Shown here: positions 50,211 through 62,725 of the stretch, piece by piece | Layout: every line of letters starts with the position of its first letter | How positions within the stretch are numbered: the stretch's first letter is position 1 | Origin: Hippophae tibetana | Taxonomy: Eukaryota > Streptophyta > Magnoliopsida > Rosales > Elaeagnaceae | Direction of reading: 5' to 3' | Assembly: GCA_037013495.1 (NCBI GenBank) | Contig: CM072806.1 | Location: 18,955,001 to 19,019,000, forward strand | Length of the DNA: 64,000 nt | The notes under the pieces: model-generated | Seen by the model: the letters and a program-made list of their open reading frames with translations, nothing else | Databases searched by the model: none | Told to the model about the DNA's origin: nothing | Translations under genes and position numbers: made by a program

Positions 50211-51194
50211 ATGCCCAACCTAAGATATATTTGGTGACATTGACATCGTATACAAATAAATTAAAAAAAAATCCTCATCTAGGAGTAAGGAGGTCAAATA
50301 ACCCCTAAACACTTGAGTTGAACACACAAGAGGAAATAAGGAATGCCTAGTCCAAGAAAGAAACAAGAAATTCAAGGAACTTTGGATTCTTTCTTTGGGA
50401 AAAGGTATCCTTGTGATAGATTCAGACCGTGACATCCACCACCATATGGGAATAACATATGCAACATCCTCATTTAGGAGTAAGAATATCAATAACCCTT
50501 ATCCAAGTGTTTGGTACGTCCTTATCAAATATGGTGCAAAAAGCACCAAGTATGTCACCAAGTCGATATTTAGAACGAATTCAGATTGGTCACACCCCTA
50601 TCATATATAGTGCAAAAAGCACCAACTGTGTCACAAGGTTTATATTCAGAGTAAATTTGGACTTGTCACATCTCTATAAAAGATAGTGTAAAAAAGCACC
50701 AAGTGTGTCACTTGGCTAATATTTGGAATGAATTTAGACTAGTCACACCCATATTGTAGATGATGTATCCTAATATTCGAAGTGAATTTGAACTAATCAC
50801 ATCCATATTTTAGATGGTGCAAAAGGCATCAATTGTGTCACCAGCCCAATATTCAGAGTTAATTTGAACTCTTCACACCTATATCAAAGATGTGCAAAAA
50901 GTAAGTGTGTCACTAGCTCAATATTCGAAGTGAATTCGAACTGATTACACCCATATCAAAGATGGTGCAAAAAACACAAAGTGTGTCACCAGCCCAATAT
51001 TCAGAATGAACTCAGACTTGTTACACCTATATCAAATATGGTAAAAAAGCAACAAATATGTCACTAGCCCAAAATTTAAGTGAATTTAGACTAATGACAC
51101 CCATATCAAAATGGTGCAGGAAACACCAAGTGTATCACCAGCTCAAAATTTGATGTGAATTCGAACTAGTCATACACATAGCAAAAATGATACA
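50211..51194 (+). repeat. 3' region of the Tat-like gypsy: tandem repeats, part 2, with a 77-bp minisatellite
   Basis: After the LTR element, the units of 45240-45924 continue to about 50520. From about 50525 a 75-80-bp minisatellite runs for about nine diverged copies. Each has GGTGCAAAAAGCACC, then GTGTCACCAGCCCAATATTC, then GAATT(C/T)GAACT(A/G)GTCACACCC. GTGCAAAAAGCAC is itself a short palindrome. The array is cut at 51194 by the SIRE-type copia and resumes at 63359. Confidence 0.88.
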
Positions 51195-52277
51195 TGAAAT
51201 TTTATAAGATACAGACCTGGTTAACTTAGAGGGGTTGAATAAGTTATTTTTAATTTTTACCAATTTATAATTTATTAACCTAAACAAAGCAGCCAGACAT
51301 GCAATAATGTGTACAAATAAATGCGGAATTAAACGAGTAACACACGATATTTTTAAGTGGAAACAACCTAGGCCACAACCATGACCTAAGAGGAAAACCA
51401 CCGGTCCACCGGACCACCTGACTTTCCACTATGAAAATTAAATGTTCAAGTACAAACTCGGTCTTATGCTACCCTACCTAGGATACTGCCCCAATGTACT
51501 TTACTTATGAGCCCCTGCTCTGTTTTCAAAATTTCTAAAATTAGCATGAGCGGTTTTCAGACCAACGTTCTAATAAGTTCCTCGCCAATCAGATCGTTCA
51601 CAAATCAACTAAAAAGAGGTTAGCACAAAAACACAAGTGCATGTGTGTGTTCTAGAACGGATTTAACAATGAATAATCCAATAAGTTCCCCGCCCGCCAA
51701 TCAGATCGTTCAGTAAAAATAACTTCTTTAAAATTTATACTCAAATCCAATAATCATAATCACACATAAAATTATTTAATCAAAACATGTAAAAATTTAA
51801 TTAAAAAGAAGTTATATAAAGATGAAAAATATGAACCAACTTAACTGTGAATTATAAACATAAAGATAATTAAATATCATAAATTAATTTATCACCTTTG
51901 CCTACCTTTCATATACTGCAACATAAATTGGTCCTAAGTCAGAACTTGAATCCCTTATGTGATATTAACAATCGCAAAAATATTAAACTTTATTTTTCAT
52001 GACCGATCGTTGAGGAGATGACAACATGCAATTGGAAACAATGACAACATAAAAAATATTTAAACACAAAAAATAATTTTAGATTTATGAATATGTACTA
52101 TTAAATGTATAAATACAATATATGGTGTCATATTTATAAAATATATACCTTGAGTGCAATTATCTGAAATTCGAGCATTTGTTCGGCTTTTCTTGATGGA
52201 CTTGATAACAGGCCTAAAAACAAATTTACAAGTAAATATTTTGTCTACGAAAATAGCCAACACTCATAGTCCTTACA
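51195..52277 (-). repeat. 3' LTR of copia element B
   Basis: 1083 bases, matching 57718-58421, 62557-62725 and 63130-63358 of the other LTR. Near 51695-51715 it has lost a segment present in the 5' LTR and holds instead a short copy of its own sequence from about 100 bases upstream (AAGTTCC...CCAATCAGATCGTTCA). Confidence 0.9.
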
Positions 52278-52290
52278 AACTTCCCCTTTT
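52278..52290 (-). other. Polypurine tract of copia element B
   Basis: The minus strand reads AAAAGGGGAAGTT directly before the 3' LTR start TGTAAGG. This is the usual second-strand primer site of SIRE-type elements. Confidence 0.9.
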
Positions 52291-53124
52291 GGCATTTTCG
52301 TGTGGAAAAACCTATCACTTACTACATGACACTTATAAGAATAAGATAAAAATACAATGATTTCCTAGACTCCATAGTGGAACTATCCTATGGTTGGATA
52401 GATCCATCTTCATTGCAACTTGACAAACTTGTAAGTAACTGAAATGACATTGACAAAGTATAGGACAACTTGGCATGAAAGCCTCATTGTATATTAGTTC
52501 AATTTACATAGAAATAAATGAAGTGTAAAGAATAGTCATGTAGTATGCATTCATATCAATTAAGGTTAATTAAATATGTTCTCCTCATATATGCATTACT
52601 CTCCCCCTTTTGACATACAAGAAGGACAAAGCATTAGAAAAAGCAATGAAGCTAAACTCCTTCTAAAGATATAACAATATAAAAGTAGAGTAATGCAGAG
52701 ATGCAATATGCTTTAAAATCCCCCTAAGTTCTATGACTCTCTAACTTAGAAACAAATTAAAAAGGTAATATATGAAAATGAATAAAAATCTGATTTTTTT
52801 TTTGTAATTTTCATAAATAGCCACATAAGGTACTAAACTCATTTAATCACAAATGAGCACATGACCAATTCAAAACTCATCATTTTTAACTCCAATTTTG
52901 ATTATTTATCATATAAATAAATAAGTAGAGTATAAGAGTCACACGAGCACAAATATGTCAATTGATTCATTTATGACCTATCAAGAAAGACTCAAAAGAA
53001 AAAAAATATATCATCTATCATGTAAAACCATAATCGAGTTTTCAATCTCACAAAATAAAATATATCTACGAAAAGAGGACTTAATTATTATTTTTTATAT
53101 ATATATATGAGAAATGATAGAGTT
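52291..53124 (-). other. Noncoding interior of copia element B
   Basis: AT-rich sequence lies where the end of RNase H and, in many SIRE-type elements, an env-like ORF would be. No coding content was recognised. Confidence 0.6.
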
Positions 53125-55860
53125 CTACTTTTTACTGTGCCAAGATACTAAGTTGTTTCCAACGTAGAAACAACCACCTGAAGTGCTCTTCCTATCATCT
53201 TGGTTGCCTGCCCAATCGGCATCTGTAAAACCACTTACTTCACAAGTAGTGTCAGTAGTAAAATATAAACCATAATTACTTGTTCCTGAGATATACATGA
53301 TGATTCTCTTTACATTCTTTAAGTGTGATTCCTTAGGGTCAGCTTGATAATGGGCACACATACCAACACTAAAACATATGTCAAGCTTACTTGCAGTAAG
53401 GTAAACTAAACTACCTATCATACTCCTATAAAGGGTTTGATCAACACTTTTACCTTGAGTATCCTTTGTAATTTTTGTGCTGGTACCTAAAGGAGTCCGT
53501 AATGGCTTGCTAGTTTCAAGACCAAACCTTTTAAAAAGGTTACAGGCGTACTTGGTTTGAGAAATAAATATATTATCACGAGATTGTTTGATTTGAAAAC
53601 CAAGGAAGAAAGTTATTTCACCTACCATGGACATTTCAAATTCATTTTTCATAACATGCACAAAATCATCCACTAGTGTACTAGATGTGGATCCAAAAAC
53701 TATGTCATCCACATAAATTTGAGCAATAAAGATCTCATCACTACTTCTTTTAATGAATAGAGTCTTATCAACTCCCCCTCGAATAAATCCCCTATTCAAA
53801 AGATAGTTGGTAAGTCTCTCATACCATGCTCGTGGAGCTTGTTTCAAACCATAAAAAGCCTTTTTGAGTTTGTAAACATAATTTGGAAATTTCAGATCAA
53901 CAAATCCTTTTGGTTGTTCCACATATACCTCATCATTTAGAAATCCATTCAAAAAGGTAGACTTAACATCCATTTGATATAATTTGAACTTCATATGACA
54001 AGAAATGGCAAGTAAAATCCTAATTGACTCTAGTCTAGCTACAAGTGAAAATGTTTCATCAAAGTCAATTCCTTCTACTTGTTTGTAGCCTTGAGCTACC
54101 AACTTAGCCTTATTCCTAACAACAATGTCATGCTCATCAGATTTATTTTTGAACACCCATTTTGTTTCAATAACATTTTTGTTTTTAAGCTTAGGTACTA
54201 ATACCCAGACATGATTTCTTTCAAATTGAGCTAACTCATCCTGCTTGGCATTTATCCAAAATTCATCCCTAAGGGCTTCACTCACATTTTTTAGTTCAAA
54301 TTGAGAAATATAGCATAAATGGGTTACCTTACTTATTTGTCTTTTTCTTATTACCATGCTTGTTTAGGATTTCCAATTATATTCTTAATAGGATGATATT
54401 TTAAAGTTCGAGTTGGATTTATCATTGATGAGGTTGATGTTTCTTCCTTCTTTTCTTCTCTTTCCTCTAACTCTTCTTCTTTTATTCCAATTGTGTCATT
54501 GGTCATTGTTAATTGAGGTGTTGTGAATTTTTCTTCATTTTCAACTTCTTCACTTGTAATCTTCTTACCTCCATCATCTATAACGACATTTATGGATTCC
54601 ATAACTACAGTTGAAAACTCTGTAAGCTCTACTATTTAGGGAATAACCAAGAAATATACCTTCATCACTTCTTGAATCAAACTTACCCAATTGTTCTCGA
54701 TCTCTAAGTATGTAGCATTTACTTCCAAAAACATGCATAAATTTTAGATTGGGTTTTTTATCTCTCCATATCTCATAGGGAGTTTAGTTTGTACCTGGGC
54801 AAAGATATACACGATTTATAATGTGACATGTAGTGTTTATAGCTTCAGCCCAAAACCTTTTGGAGACTCCCTTGGCATGCAACATTACTCTTGCATCTCT
54901 TGAAGTATCCTATTTTTCCTTTCAAGTACTCCATTTTGTTGAGGTGTGATAGGAGCAGAGAATTCATGAAAGATACCATGTTCTTTGCAGAAGTCAGCAT
55001 ACTTGGTATTTTCAAACTCTTTTCCATGGTCTGTTCTCAGTCTCTTAATGGTTACTATTTTGTCACTTGCTTCAACCTACACTCTTGTACAATATGAGAT
55101 GAAGAACTCAAAAGCATCTGACTTGTCTCTAAGAAAGTCTACCCACTTGTAGCGAGAAAAGTCATCTATTACAACTATGATATATTTATTACCTCTAATA
55201 CTTTCTGTTCTCATAGGACCCATAAGGTCAATATGTATCAATTCCAATACTCTATTTGTATTTATACTCTTGATCTTCTTATGAGAAATCCTAGTTTGTT
55301 TACCCAATTGACATGGTCCACATACAAGTGTTTCAATTTTTGATAGAATAGGTAAACCATGCACAATCTCCGTTTTACTTAATCTAACCAAATCTTTAAA
55401 ATTCATATGGTCTAGCTTTATGTGTCATAAGGTAGTTGAGTCATTACTAGCTAGGTTACATGTTACTGCGGGTGATGTATCAATACAATAACAATTGTCA
55501 TGTGATATGATTCCTTTAATCATACATTCATCCTTTTGATCTGTTACAATACAGTGATTGTTTGTAAATTGCACATTAAAATCACTGTAACATATTTGAC
55601 TTATGCTAATCAAGTTTGCCTTAAGTCCTTCCATATATAAAACTTCATCAAGTTTAGGGATACCTTTTATTTGAACAATGTTTTTTCCAATAATTTTAGA
55701 TGTTTTACCATTACCAAAGGTAACTGTCCCTTCATTGTATTCCTTAAAGGTTTTAAACAAAGAACGACTCCCCGTCATATGTCTCGAGCATCCACTATCA
55801 AATTACCAAGTGGTATTTGATTTAGCTTTAAACGCTATATAGGTCATAAAGCAGTGCAAC
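53125..55860 (-). pseudogene. Copia element B pol remnant (protease, integrase, RT, partial RNase H)
   Basis: On the minus strand, the protease region near 55800 shows FDSGCSRHMTG with a stop just before it. GAG-pre-integrase sequence follows (CGPCQLGKQTR). Integrase has HIDLMGP, a TDHGKEFE-like second Asp block and QQNGVLERKN, separated by stops. An open stretch, 54357-53125, encodes reverse transcriptase with the intact [10 protein letters not shown] box, then RNase H up to [14 protein letters not shown] and NLVSWHSKK, where it stops. The rest of RNase H is missing. Wording and the CSRHMTG/DADWAG motifs match SIRE-type copia elements. Confidence 0.92.
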
Positions 55861-56045
55861 TCAGATTTCTTAACCCGTCCTTTTTTAATTTTGGACATTT
55901 GAGTTACTGGTTTCTTATGTTCCTCTTTTTGTGTAGTTCTTGTAGTAAAAAATTTACGTTTTGAAATATTTTTAGGTCTCTTAGAAATATTTGTACTCGT
56001 GATAGAATCATAAGCATAAAGAAATCTACACTTAGGTCTAATATG

Positions 56046-57650
56046 TCATTTCCTACCACAATGATGACAGATGGGAACAAACTGAATTTTCTTAGAATGA
56101 TAAGGTGCATAATCTACCTTCCCTGCCTGAGCAATAGTGGGTTTTACAATTTGAGTTTTGGATGATGAAAGTGTTGACTGTTCATCTATGTATCCAAGAC
56201 CTCTCTTATCTCCATGTGGCTTTCCATAGTCTAGGACTTTGGTTAATTTTTCAGCACCAATGGTCAAATTTTTCATCGTTTCTTTAGCAATACTAAGTTC
56301 TTGCCTAAGATTTTCGTTTTCCTCAATGGTTTCTGCAAGTCTCATATTCAAAGCATTAATATGATTAGACAATTCCTTTTTATCTTTCTCTAGGCTAGAG
56401 AAATTTGTTTTGTGAACATTGATGATATCATTAAGTTTAGTTACTTCTACAAGAAATTTATCTCTCTCTTCCCTTACACCTAGATAATCTATGAATAGTT
56501 TCTCATAATTCGATACATTAAACTTAGACAGTAAGAGAGAAGAGTTTACTTCCTCATTTTCTTCATCCGAGGTAAGGTCAGAGTCATTGTGATGTGCTTT
56601 GGCAGTTGCGGTGAAGGCACAATAATAAGTGTCATCATCCTCCGAGTTACTAGCATTGTCCTGCTCACTTTCTGTGTCACTGAGTGTAGCATTAAAGTCT
56701 TTTTCAAATTTCTTTTTATTGTTAGCACAATCTGCAGAAATATGACCAAATCCCCCACAAGTAAAGCATTGAGGACTAGTGGGCTTACTTTTCTTACTAT
56801 CAAGGCTAGGAGACTTGATTTCCCTTGACATTCGGTCATTCGAACGACTAGATTGTCCCTTGTTGGAATGATTATTCTGTTGACCTTTCTTTTTCAAAAA
56901 CTTCTTAAATTTTCGTGCTAACAAGACTAGTGACTCATGATTCATATCATCATTACTATCATAGATGTCTTTTTTGGAGCTTTTGAATGCCACATCCTTA
57001 TTTTTCTTGGGTGGATTAAGAGAAAGTTCATAGGTTTGGATTGACCCGACAAGTTCATCAATTTTTAGTGTGTCTACATTCTTGTTTTCCTCTATCGCTG
57101 TAACTTTCATCTTATAGTCTACTATTAAAGAGCTTAGAATTTTGCGTACTTGTATAGGTTATGGAATTTTCTCACCAAGGTTAGAACAAGCATTAGTGAT
57201 ATCACAAAAGCGAGCATAGAACTGACCAAAAATTTTCGTGTTGCTCATTTTAATGGAATCAAACTAAGATGTTAGCAATCTCAATTTTGTTTGTTTCACT
57301 TGAGAGGTTCCCTCATTTGCAAGAGCAAGTGCATTCCATGCATCTTTAGCAGTCTCACAGTCAGAGATGCGACAAAACTCATACATTGACACTGCAACAA
57401 ATATTGAGTTTAGACCTTTTTGGTTTGCCCCACTAAGGGTGCGTTCTTTAGTGGTCCATTCTCTTCTTGGATTTATGATTGTTACACCATCTTTCATTAC
57501 CGAAGGTGGTTCCCAACCATCAAGAATAACATTCCAGAGTTTTTCATCTTGCCTAAGAAAGGCTTGCATGCGAGCCTTCCAGTAAGGGTAATTAAACCCA
57601 TCAAAGAGTGGGAGTCTAGCAGATGACCCACCTTCTTTCATTTGGTTCAT
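56046..57650 (-). pseudogene. Copia element B gag remnant
   Basis: The N-terminal part (57650-57264) reads RLPLFDGFNYPYWKARMQAF, the DUF4219/UBN2-type gag start. After a stop, 57110-56046 continues with a polar, coiled-coil-rich region. It contains a CCHC zinc knuckle, CFTCGGFGHISADC, near 56735. A second partial knuckle, CHHCGRK, lies at the end, where a stop interrupts it. Two stops and one frame change separate it from protease. Gag binds and packages the element's RNA. Confidence 0.9.
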
Positions 57651-57702
57651 AAGTAAGTGTGTGTGTCCCTAAGGATCAATCTCACTAAGTGTTTCTAGTG
57701 TC

Positions 57703-57715
57703 GGCTTTGATACCA
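57703..57715 (-). other. Primer-binding site of copia element B
   Basis: The minus strand reads TGGTATCAAAGC two bases inside the 5' LTR. It is complementary to the 3' end of initiator tRNA-Met, with one mismatch to the usual TGGTATCAGAGC. Confidence 0.9.
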
Positions 57716-58944
57716 ATTGAAAGTTTATAAGATATGAACTAGATTAACCTAGAGGGGGTTATTAACCTAAACAAAGCGGCCAGACATGCAATCATGTGTA
57801 AAAATAAATGCGGAAATAAAAGAGTAACACACAATATTTTTAGGTGGAAACAACTTAGGCCACAACCATGACCTAAGAGAAAAACCACAGATTCACCATA
57901 CCACCTAACTTTCCACTATGAAAATAAAATGTTGAAGTACAAACTCGGTCTTATGCTACCCTACCTAGGATACTGCCCCAATGTACTTTACTTACGAGCC
58001 TCTGCTCTATTTTCACAGTTTCTAAAATTAGTGTGAGCGGTTTCCAAACCAACGTTCCAATAAGGTCCCTGCCAATCAGATCGTTCACAAATCAACTACA
58101 AAGAGGTTAGCACAAAAACACAAGTGCATGTGTGTGTTCTAGAACAGATTTAACAATGAATAATCCTAACTAGATGATTCAAAATATATGTCATTTAAAT
58201 CAAATCAAATCAAATCAACTAGAAAATTCTAGAGCAAAAGAGATTAAGCATAATTTTAGTAAAAATAACTTCTTTAAAATTTATACTCAAATCAAATAAT
58301 CATGATTACACATAAAATTATTTAATCTAAACATGTAAAAATCTAATAAAAAAGAAGTTATATAAAGATGAAAAATATGAACCAACTTAACTGTGAATTA
58401 TAAACATAAAGATAATTAAATCACTACTACAAAAATAGGCATTAAAGTCGGTTCACGCGATGAACCGATTTTACACGTACATTTTATGAATTATTTTTAT
58501 TTTTATTCTCATTTTTCGTATTATTCAATATATATATAGCATAAAAAACTAAAATATAAATAATAATACAAATAATTAAAAAATTAAATATAATTAATTA
58601 CTTGATAATTAAATTTATTACAACAACAAATAATGTATATACAATACATATAGTTAACTTAAATTACAAATAAAATAATGTCGTCAAAGTGTAATTGGAT
58701 GCTGGTAAGCTTGGTTGGCTTAGAATCTTGGTTGGCCTAATCACCAGCATTATGAAAAGAAAACTAGACAAAAAATAACTGATCCATATAACAATTCATA
58801 TTCCCCTACATAAATGAGCACATAAACATCCATCAAACAAGTAGTCTAAACTTTAGAGACATATGAATAAAAAAATTAAATCATTATAAATATTACCATA
58901 AAAAAAAGATTACCACAACGACATCCGAGTGATATAACCCTTCC

Positions 58945-59253
58945 ACGAACTCATATTAGCACTTTATTAATCATTTATATATAAATATGAAGTTATCTGA
59001 AATCTCTGCTAGTATTTTTTAATGCTATAATGAACTCTAAATATGAAATCAAGTGTAACTCCGATTTCTTACTTGGCTTGTGTGAGTTTTGGTGCCCTTA
59101 AACATATGATATCATATTCCAAGAAACAAATCGGAGTTACGTACACCTGATTTCATATTTAGAGCTCATTATAGCATTAAAAATACTAGCAGATATTCCA
59201 GATAAATTCATATTTATAAACAAATGATTAATAAAGTGTTAATATGAGTTCGT
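58945..59253. repeat. Long inverted repeat (hairpin) inside the CACTA element
   Basis: The left arm 58945-59070 (ACGAACTCATATTAGCAC...) is mirrored by the right arm 59121-59253 (...TAATATGAGTTCGT). The arms are about 126-133 bases with scattered mismatches and a 50-base spacer. Related direct repeats of about 100 bases flank it (58785-58890 and 59310-59400, each with CATCCATCAAACAAGTA). A transcript across it would fold into a long hairpin. Confidence 0.88.
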
Positions 59254-59464
59254 AAGGAAATTAGGAAAGAGAGATGAGATGTAGTTTGGGCCAAAAATAG
59301 GTTCATAAAACAATTCATTCCTCTAAATACATGAGCATCTAATCATCCATCAAACAAGTAACTTCAGACATAGGAATAGATAGAGAAATTAAATCATTAA
59401 AAAATTTATTGTTATGTTGTCATATGCTATTCAAGATCATCAGAATCTTCTCCTCATTCTTCTT

Positions 59465-60300
59465 GTGACGATATAATTTGAACCATGTGTTTTGCCCATT
59501 CCTCTCGTAAATCATCAAAAAATTGTTGGTTGTAGCCCGTCTTGTTCCAACCAAAGAACTACATGTATCTAAAATCAAAATAAGAATGTAGTTTCATTTA
59601 TTTACAAAAACAAACTCAAATATGTTAAAAACTGTTATGTATAAGGGTAAAAGATATTACCATATCATCAATTGGAAATTGATATTTGTGATGATTCCGT
59701 TCATAAATTTCATGACATAATAACCACACATGACTCCATTATTTTTTTGTGGAACCTACAAAAAACAAGTGTACATGATTTTTCATATTCGAACATCTTT
59801 ATTATTCAATTGTTAAATTAATAAAATTATTAATATTGGCTTATACATACCATAACTTTTGTCCATATAAGCTTATGAGATTTTTTAAGGGCAATGCCAT
59901 TAAACTTGTTCCACAACCTCCATTCCCTATCAAGGTTTAAAACGGTTAGTTTTTATTAAATATTACAAAAATAATAGAAGAAACAAATATGTAGCTATAA
60001 CTCTTACATTTCAACAACTGCTTTTGTATCTTTACTTAGTTCTATGGAAGCTGAGTCACAGTACCAAGCATGATTATTGAACAGATCAATGATTACCAAT
60101 ATCCAATGATCTTGGCCTTGTACAAACCTTAATGGCCAAGGGATTATCAACTTTTGATTTCTGTTAAGCGTTAATATCCTATCACATAATTGTTTAGCTC
60201 TGATGCTAACATCCTTCTCTTGATATTGATTGACATATGAAGAATCATAGAACATTGCTAAATGTGATGAGTGATTATGTTGAAGTCGATAATAGCACAC
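59465..60300 (-). pseudogene. C48 (Ulp1-like) peptidase remnant of the CACTA element
   Basis: Exon-like blocks on the minus strand (60300-60004, 59926-59851, 59755-59661 and about 59570-59465) each have plausible splice signals. Together they read an Ulp1/C48-type domain. The first has QDHWILVIIDL with the His, then YCDS with the Asp. The third has PQKNNGVMCGYYVMKF with the Gln and Cys positions. The last ends WAKHMVQIISSQEE. Ulp1-like domains often occur in plant CACTA and Mutator-like proteins. A stop and a frameshift (YM*FFGW; after KFMN) suggest decay. A role in SUMO processing would be speculation. Confidence 0.75.
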
Positions 60301-60704
60301 CCTATATAAAAGATATATATATATAATTAGATAATATAAATATAATTATATATGTTCTACATAAATGAAAGAAAATTAAATAGATTGAGAACTCACCTTG
60401 TCCACACTTGAATTATACTTAAATCGATCATTTGATATTCAAATAGGAAGTGGCACAGTCCATCTATCATTTATGCTAGATGCCCTCCCAACAATAGTTA
60501 TCAAAGTGCCAAGATTTCTGCTGAAGTTTAAAACATAATTATGACTATACTTTTTCCAAGGCTTCTTCTTAAATGATTTAGTGCGCGATGATTGGACACT
60601 AAACATAGATTAAGCACGAGATACTTGCTTTGTATCTCTTAAATGTGTTGCATTTAAGAGTTCTGGTATAATAAACTAAAAAAAGTATTATATATCTTTT
60701 CCCC

Positions 60705-60950
60705 ATGAGTATTATCAATATTTTTTCCATGATAATACCAACATTTATAGCTCAAAAGAATACCATTGTGGATAAGGGGATACTTAACCTCATCAAATTC
60801 ATGAAATCACTAATTTTTACATTTAACATATGGGCATCGAATCATACTAGTTCCAGTATTACTATTTCTACAAGCAAATTCCATGAAACTTTCAACTCCA
60901 GAAATATAGTCTTGCTCAATTCTACACTTTGACATCCAAGATTTGTCCAT
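60705..60950 (-). pseudogene. CACTA transposase-associated domain remnant
   Basis: The minus strand starts MDKSWMSKCRIEQDYISGVE, then FMEFACRNSN and IRCPYVKCKN, and after a stop continues EVKYPLIHNGILLSYKCWYY. This is the N-terminal transposase-associated domain (Transpos_assoc, with its C..C and H positions) of plant CACTA proteins. It lies upstream of the C48 remnant, and the transposase core normally found between them is deleted. Confidence 0.85.
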
Positions 60951-61351
60951 TTTCTATTAATGATATTAATTAAACATATTACTTAATTATGTATCCAATG
61001 AATATATTTCAAGTATTATTATATATAAATTTCCTAATCATTAGAATATATATCAAAACATACATAATACAAAACAGTTATCATTTTAATCATTTTACAA
61101 AACTATTTCTATACAAATTAAAAAATAAGCAACATGTCAGCATGAATATATAAAAATTAATCACATAAAATGATTCTAATTTCTAAACATGTTACTATAT
61201 CATAATTAAAAAATAATATTAATTATACGTATATAACATTCTATAGAAGTATATAGGGACTACTATAGTAACATATTTAACATTTTAACACATAAGTAGC
61301 ATATATAAATAAAAATAATAATACTACTTAGTTTTTAGTTATTATTTGATT

Positions 61352-61384
<33 letters not shown>

Positions 61385-61989
61385 TATTTAAATTATTGAG
61401 TTTATAAATATATATTTATAATTATTTTAAGAGTCAATAGATAGTACGTATAACTCTTATACCAATATAATTTCTTACAAATTTAAAAAAACATATTATT
61501 TTTCCTCTATTCACTACTTAATAAAATATAATTATTTATATATAAATAAATTTATCCACACACAGTAAACCCACAACATTTCAGATATTATTTTCACATA
61601 AAATAAGTCAAACATAATAACAAGCAAAATAAAAAAACATACCTAAATCAAAAATTTATACAAAAAAACTGAATAATAAGCTGCAAAATTAATAGAAATA
61701 CTTACAAGAATGTTATGAAGTGACTAAATGGAGGAAAGAAGAAGAAAATGATGTTTTGTAAGTGAGAATAAGTGAAAAAATAGGTATAAAAAATTTGAGT
61801 ATTTTGCTCAAAAAAATAGTAAATTTGAAAGATAATGAGAAAAGGAATATAACTCACAAAACGACATTGCAAATGGTGGTCGAAGGTGGCCGGAAATTGA
61901 GAAAGAAGGTGGGTGTAGCTCAGTTTTGGAAGAAAATGGAGAAGAGAAATGAAGAAATTGGGGTACTGCGTAAAAAATGAGCCAAACGG
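60951..61989. other. AT-rich noncoding part of the CACTA element
   Basis: Probably the promoter and leader side of the element's gene. It contains an (AT)n run near 61360-61385. No further domains were recognised. Confidence 0.55.
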
Positions 61990-62500
61990 ATATATTAGGT
62001 GGATAATGTCGGTTCGCCACGTCAACTGACGTTATCCACGTAATTTAAATTTTTTTTTGTCAATTATTATTTTATTTAGACTGCATATACGTACTATAGA
62101 AAAAGAAAAAAATAATAACTTTAGAATAATATTTAATTAAAACATATACACAAAATTAAATAAACATATATTGTAGGTACATATATAAATTTAAATATCC
62201 AAACAAATAAACAAAATTATATAATTTTTAAAACTAATTGTCTAAAAAAAAGGAAAAAATATATTATTTTTATCCAACTTAAATTCTAAAGAGTTAAATA
62301 AAATAATAATTAATGTTAATTGTATTTACTTTATCCATTTTTTAATTTAAAAAATAGGACGTAGCGTCGATTTACGTGGCAAATCGATGCTAACCACGTT
62401 GGACGTAGTGCCGGTTGACGTCGCAAATCGACCCTACGTCCAACGTGGATAGCGTCGGTTCTGCACCGAACCGACTTTGAATTCATTATAAGTCGGGTTT
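61990..62500. repeat. CACTA subterminal repeats, right end
   Basis: The motifs GTCGGTTC, CGTCGATTTACGTGGC and GGACGTAG with their inverted copies recur at 62008-62040 and 62358-62480. Such arrays are where CACTA-encoded proteins bind in well-studied members; the left end has a single related GTCGGTTCACGCG site. Confidence 0.75.
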
Positions 62501-62725
62501 TTTCAAAAAAACGACTTTACACAACTACTTAAATATCCCATTTTGTAGTAGTAAATATTATAAATTAATTTATCACTTTTGCATACCTTTCATATACTGC
62601 AACATAAATTGGTCCTAAGTCATAACTTGAATCCCTTATATGATATTAACAATGGCCAAAATATTAAACTTTATTTTTTGTGACTAATCGTTGAGGAGAT
62701 GACAACATGCAATTGGAAACAATGA

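Larger units (their letters stand above)
58422..62553 (-). mobile_element. CACTA (En/Spm-type) DNA transposon in the copia 5' LTR
   Basis: The left end is CACTACTACAAAAATAGGC. The right end on the other strand is the matching ACTACTACAAAATGGG, with the outermost base changed. A 3-bp AAT duplication (58419-58421 and 62554-62556) flanks it, as expected for CACTA elements. The other copia LTR provides the empty site (AATTAAATATCATAAATT). GTCGGTTC-type subterminal repeats lie near both ends. Coding remnants on the minus strand are a transposase-associated domain and a C48-type peptidase region. The TNP2-type transposase core is absent, so it is nonautonomous. Confidence 0.93.

Noticed and set aside
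50525..51194. CRISPR array (regular repeats)
   Set aside because: Adjacent diverged units without unique spacers in plant DNA form a minisatellite of a retrotransposon.
59465..60300. Host SUMO protease gene
   Set aside because: The C48-like region lies within the CACTA element, next to its transposase-associated domain, and carries a stop and frameshift.
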